From positions 78,010,720 through 78,074,719 of the forward strand of contig NC_065921.1 in the NCBI RefSeq assembly GCF_024586455.1: a stretch of DNA of 64,000 nt, written 5' to 3'. The notes beneath the pieces are model-generated. The model ran no database searches, was not told the DNA's origin, and saw only the letters and a program-made list of their open reading frames with translations. Source of the stretch: Bactrocera neohumeralis (Eukaryota; Arthropoda; Insecta; Diptera; Tephritidae). The position numbers were made by a program, and so were the translations under genes. Of the stretch, positions 59,229 to 64,000 are shown piece after piece. The first letter of the stretch is position 1; the number at the start of each line of letters is the position of its first letter.

Positions 59229-60383
59229 AAGTAAATGGTTATAATCCGTCAAATCGAAACACAAACGATGTCAAAATGCTATAACCTTGGCAAAGACTAA
59301 CTAACGTTAAAATTTTAGGTCAGCGGTCTTCTTGTAATTCAACCTCAACGCTGACAATCGGTTATTACACTTAATTACCCTCATTTTAGAAAGAATTTAA
59401 GCAACTTATCACTGTTGATATTGTTATAATCGATAGAACTTGCCTACCACAACCAAATACTTGGTATCCAACCACCACAAAATCTAGTAAATATGACCGA
59501 CAGACAATGTTAATCCCTCGATTACATTTCTGACATGAAACAGTGACTCAGAGAGGCTCGTCTATACTCGAAATAAAAATATTGGCGACAACTTGTTATC
59601 ATTTACGTACCACTCGAGACATAATGTCTGACTTTGGTGGAACTAGACATCGCTTTTTGTGAAGGGTATTCGAGTTTATTTGCACTACATTGTTGCGCCT
59701 AACACTTAAACCTGATTTACTGGACACTTAAAAATTAAATCGGGAAGTTTAAACTGAAGCACTAATTATTTCATATGCATTTGGATCTCGCTATAAGTAA
59801 CAAAAAATATGCCACAAAGAGACTATTTTCTACATTTATGAAGGCTTCAAGGAAGTCTTTGAGGAAGTACTGAATCAGCCAAGTAATTTTATGGTTATGG
59901 TAAGGCTGGGCACCTGAAGAACTATAAAACGAATCATCAGCATCAACTCAGTGAAAATTGAGAGTTAAGTTGAATTATATGGTTAATACCTATCCTAAGG
60001 ATTGCCATATCAAATGGAGGCAGTTTCGAGTGTTTTTTTCTAAACATTGGAATATGTGGCCTAAGTACATATAAAAGATTCAAATATGTCTGCATTCATT
60101 TAGTGCAAGTTTAATTTGTGTGCCAGCACTGCTCCTAAAAGCACTAGTTCGAGTTTGTTAGTATCATACGAGTGCTGTGTGGTTATAAGTAGCTCCAGAA
60201 TGTGGTTATCGACAAATATTGTATTTATCGAAGGTTGTAAGTGCATTGGCTTAATCTTGTTACGAGTGTATGTTTGTAAAAATTACTGAATTCAAAAGTG
60301 CTAAAATATTGTGTTTGTTATTTTTATTGCGAACGTCTGCTCTTTGAAGAGTATTGAAAACAAATTAAATAAAATCAACACAG

Positions 60384-60532
60384 TCAGTTTGAAATGAAAG
60401 AGTCACGGAACTGGTGTTTAGAATTTAGACAACGGCTAAGCGAACAGTTAACGAAAGTTAAAATTAAAAATTGTGTTAAAATTGAAAATAATATATATTT
60501 TAGAAATAATTGAATAACTACATCATACATAG
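60384..60532 (+). promoter_or_regulatory. Candidate initiator and 5' UTR exon of copy D
   Basis: This is the duplicate of the copy C candidate. TCAGTTT has its A at 60386 and AG/GTATGC ends a 147-nt exon at 60532. An alternative donor in C (GTG/GTAAAA near 52718) is lost here by a G to T change, which favours the GTATGC donor. Confidence 0.28.
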
Positions 60533-60989
60533 GTATGCAACTTAAACAGCTGTTTCTCTAACGAAAAGTGTCAAAAGCTGTGCTTAAAATTGTGCAAAAT
60601 TAATTTTTAGTGCATAACGTTCATTATCATTGCTTTTTGCGTTAATATATTTATAAAGTATTGATTACAATGTTCAAAAACCGGTTTTGAATGCATGTAA
60701 ATTGATATCAAACGTCAATCAGGCTTATCAATTTTGATATTACCAGTGAGACGGCTTTCATCTAAAAATTTTTCTACGTTTGTGCGAAATTTATCGCGAA
60801 TTATAGGTATGAATCGAGTTTAATCAAATATTAGACTGTGCAACGAAGTTTAAACAACTTTCTTCGATACGAAAAATTCAAACAAATAATAAATGAATAC
60901 CATAATATTATTACGAAACCGTATCAGCGCCTGAACCCATGCGTGATCAGTTTAGGAGTGAAACAAAAGATTTAATTTTGAACTAAATT

Positions 60990-62060
60990 GGTATGACTAT
61001 CCGTGACATCTGTGGCAAATATCACATCTAAATAATCATCAGTGCTTAAAAGTGAAATTATTCAACAAAGAAGTTCCATTAAATTTTGTATGCGGAATCG
61101 CATTTCTGGTGCCGAAACGTCCAGCAAGTGTTTTTAATTGGTACAAATTATTCAAAGAGGGTTGAGAACACGATGACGACGAAACAAATCCAGGATGGCC
61201 ATCAACATCAACTGATGATCAACACGTCAATAAAATAAAGAAATTGCTGCTTAAAAATCGACGATTAATAGTCAGAGATCTTACTTATATCGTTGGAATA
61301 TCGGAAGGATCAGAGAAAACCATTTTGGGTTTCAAAAATCACCCAATTTTTTCGAAAAACAGCGTCGCATTACCGTCTATAAAACTATGATTCTCAACTA
61401 CCAGATTGTCATGAACTGTATTATTACTGGCGATGAGTCTTGGATCTACGCTTACGACCCGGAAACAGATAATCAACGGGCGAATATCGTGGCAAAGGTG
61501 AGGCGAAGCAGAAAAAACTACCTCAAAGCAGGTCAAAAATCAAGGCTATGTTGACAGTTTTCTTCGATTACCGATGTCTGGTGTACTCCGAATTCCTACC
61601 GACCGGCCAAACTGTCAACAAGGAAACTATTTGAGGGTTACTCGTATGTGTTGTTTGCGCGAAGCTATTCGTAAAAAGAGGCCGGAGTTATGGGTCCAAA
61701 ACTCTTGGTTTTCGCACCACGATAATTCACCGTCGCATACTGCATTGGTTCGTCGTGCGTTTTTCGCCAAAATTTGAATCAATATCGTGCAGCAGCCACC
61801 GTATTCGCTTGATTTAGCTCCGCGTGACATCTGGCTATTCAGCAAACTCAAACGACCGCTAGGGGACCACTTTTTGAGACAATTAAAGATATTAAACGTG
61901 AATCGCTACTCGAATTGAAGGCTATTCCGGAAATTGACTTTAACAACTGTTTCGAGGATTGGAAAAAACGTTGGCACAGTGTATTGCAGCCAAGGGAGAT
62001 TATTTTGTGTGAACGATGTAGATTTTGTAGAATAAATTAAGAATTTTAAAATTATGAACA
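60990..62060 (+). pseudogene. Mariner pseudogene, both terminal repeats missing
   Basis: It is a sister of 20998-22207: TTGGTATGACTAT..GTGACATCT at the left, ITGDESWIYAYDPETDNQR-type sequence (first Asp kept), SEFLPTGQTVNKE, LREAIRKKRPELWVQNSWF, HHDNSPSHTAL (second Asp) and NNCFEDWKKRW at the right. The GGCAAAAAATAGTAAGAC ends are absent. It lies only in unit 2. Confidence 0.8.
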
Positions 62061-62252
62061 ACATTTTTATTGGTCATAGTACATTACATTTTTTGGTCAT
62101 AGTATTATATACTTTAGGTTTAAGTTATATACTAAGGTTTACGAGGTTTCCTTTTTGGCATTACAAGCATCGACTGAATTTGGCTTTTAAATTCTTTATA
62201 TATGATATGATTATAGTATAATCAAATATGTATAACCTTCTGTAATCTATAG

Positions 62253-64000
62253 ATGACGGAAAATGTAATTTCAACATCCTCGCTCCATGGGAACACAAGC
62301 TCTGTATTAACGCTTAATGACTGCAGTTCAAGGTAAGCTCCTAAAATTAATTTATACATTTCGTCCTTAATCTTTCAAACATTCCTCTATGCTTCTTAGA
62401 ACTTATCTAACTGCGAAGAAACAGCTTGATGATGAATACAGGCCAGAGCATTATCGCGATCAAGTTAATGGTCAATCATCAGTTGGCGCTTTTGTGCATT
62501 TGCTCAAAGGTTCTTTAGGTTTCGGTATACTCTCCATGCCGATGGCTTTCTACAATGGTGGCTTACTCTTCAGTATGGTTGCTACGCTGATCGTGGGCTT
62601 GCTTTGTACGCATTGTGTACACATTTTGGTAAGTAAATATACTTTTCCTAAGGAATTGAAATAGTATTTTCGAACAAAGCCTTTATCTTAACTACACTCC
62701 AGATCAAATTTGACTCGGATTGGCCTATTTAAACTGCGGGCGCAGACTGAATTGATAAATATTTTTTCCTGATTACATAAACCATATTTTATGTTTGTGT
62801 GTGGTAAAATATTTGTTAAATTGAAATTTTTAGGAAATCTTCCAAAATTTTCAGTAGGCTCATGAATTCAAACCTATTTTATGATAGAGTTGCCAACAAT
62901 CGTTAAAAACATCTAAGAAAAATATTGCAAAATTGTTAAATGGAATGGTATTTTTAAATTCTTCAGTTTATAATTTTAGGAAATTTGGATAAGGAGTTGC
63001 CACTTAAAGAAAAAAATTTAATTTAATAATTGTTATACATATATTGCATGCAAAAAGTAAGAAGATTACATAGTTTCGCAGAAAGTAATTTATTTAAGAG
63101 TATTATTTGAGATAGAGTTGCCAACTAACACACAAAACTTAAATTAAATATAAATTATGAAGTTCATGAAAAAAACAAAAGAGTAAACAATTTTGCGGGA
63201 AGTAATTTTTTCAAAACTATTTTGACATAGAGTTGCCACCTAATGCAAGAAACTTAAATTCATTAAAAATTATAATTTGCATGCGAAAAGTAAGAGGAGT
63301 ACACATTTTTTCGGGAAGTAATTTATTTAAAACTATTATGTAATAGAGTTGCCACCTAACGCAAGAAACTTAAAAAGTAATTTATTTAAGAGTATTATTA
63401 ATAGAGTTGCCAATTATAATAAATTATGAAGTTCATGAAAAAACAAAAGAGTAAACAATTTTGCGGGAAGTCATTTTTTCAAAACTATTTTGACATAGCG
63501 TTGCCACCCAATGCAAGAAACTTAAATTCATTAAAAATTATAATTTGCATGCGAAAAGTGTACTCCTCATAGTTTCGCAGAAAATAATTTATTTAAAAGT
63601 ATTTTTTGAAATAGAGTTGCCACCTATTGCAAAAAACTTAAAATAAATTTAAGTTATAATTTGTGTGCCAAAACTAAAAGTTCTACAAAGTTTGAAGGGA
63701 AGTGCTGTATTTAAAAAAAAATTAAGATAGAGCTGCCACCTATTAAAAAATACGTTAACTGAGCAAAATATGAAAAATTGTATAAATATGTAAAATGTTT
63801 AGCTATATGTGTGTCTAATACATAAACAATTTTTCGTTTACGAAATATAACTAGGCGTGGAGTTGCCAACTATCGCAAATAACTTAAACTGCGCAAAATA
63901 TTATATGTGAAATCGTATTGAAACGCGTTTATTTTAGCTCTCAACTTATTTTTTTATTATACCCTGAATAGGGTATATTAAATTTGTAGCCAAATTTTTA
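62253..64000 (+). CDS. SLC36-type transporter, copy D (first two coding exons; runs off the window)
   Basis: Coding exon 1 is 62253-62332 and exon 2 is 62400-62628; exons 3 to 6 must lie beyond the window. Exon 2 differs from copy C at about 8 of 229 bases, and introns 1 and 2 align as well, so D is a recent duplicate of C. It keeps the GFGILSMP TM1 motif. Differences include Arg at residue 41 where A, B and C have Asn (EYRPEHYRDQ), and several changes in the short N-terminal exon. Splice sites (GGTAAGC, TTAG, TTTTGGTAAGT) are intact. The rest of the window (62629-64000) is intron 2, with a tandem repeat like that of copy C. Whether the full gene is intact cannot be seen here. Confidence 0.85.
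62800..63910. repeat. Intronic minisatellite in copy D, about 10 units
   Basis: The same monomer as in copy C, with GTTGCC marks near 62887, 62995, 63113, 63231, 63346, 63406, 63493, 63612, 63728 and 63860. The 60-bp step at 63346-63406 is a deleted unit, and 63231-63346 and 63493-63612 are near-identical, so the array has rearranged since the duplication. Confidence 0.85.

Larger units (their letters stand above)
58981..64000 (+). repeat. Segmental duplication, unit 2 (contains copy D, open at the window end)
   Basis: This unit begins at a sharp junction: a Tc1/mariner-like remnant ends and a LINE fragment begins mid-ORF at the same base where unit 1 becomes alignable. Against unit 1 it lacks about 480 to 500 bp of LINE sequence between 59228 and 59229. 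It carries its own mariner remnant. Confidence 0.85.

Overview
The window looks like nuclear DNA of a higher fly, most likely a tephritid fruit fly or a close relative. The grounds are AT-rich non-coding sequence, short GT-AG exons, an insect-type SLC36 amino-acid transporter family, and a dense, mostly dead load of mariner, other Tc1/mariner-like, RTE and RNase H-bearing LINE debris. The taxon is an inference, because no marker gene is present.

The only host genes I can support are four tandem, same-strand (+) copies of one proton-coupled amino-acid transporter family (SLC36 / Aa_trans type): A (22746-29767), B (42510-44483), C (54939-57904) and D (62253 to beyond the window end; only its first two coding exons are inside). 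A, B and C each have six coding exons with the same intron phases. Exons 2 to 5 are exactly 229, 122, 540 and 245 nt in all three. The assembled proteins are about 461, 459 and 460 aa with no frameshift, so all three look functional. Every start codon directly follows an AG, so an upstream 5' UTR exon is likely. I propose initiator-like candidates about 1.7 to 4.5 kb upstream of each copy.

C and D belong to a recent tandem segmental duplication. The unit starts at 50721 and again at 58981, runs off the window, and carries an old LINE fragment, the proposed promoter, the gene and an intronic minisatellite. A and B are older copies. C and D share a Thr/Ser to Phe change in the TM1 substrate motif.

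Layout: 1-22.7 kb is intergenic or 5' UTR intron, with nested transposon remnants (1-10.6 kb), a LINE pol fragment (12.3-13.1 kb), a 2.3 kb A/T-rich decayed tandem array (14.2-16.5 kb), a TTAA MITE (18.6 kb) and a mariner (21.0-22.2 kb). 22.7-29.8 kb is gene A, with large introns loaded with repeats. 29.8-42.5 kb holds mariner copies, a Helitron-like repeat, a satellite derived from a mariner end (38.5-39.7 kb) and an RTE fragment. 42.5-44.5 kb is compact gene B. 44.5-50 kb is quiet AT-rich DNA with one MITE. 50-64 kb is the duplicated C/D block. No rRNA, tRNA, CRISPR or prokaryotic feature was seen.
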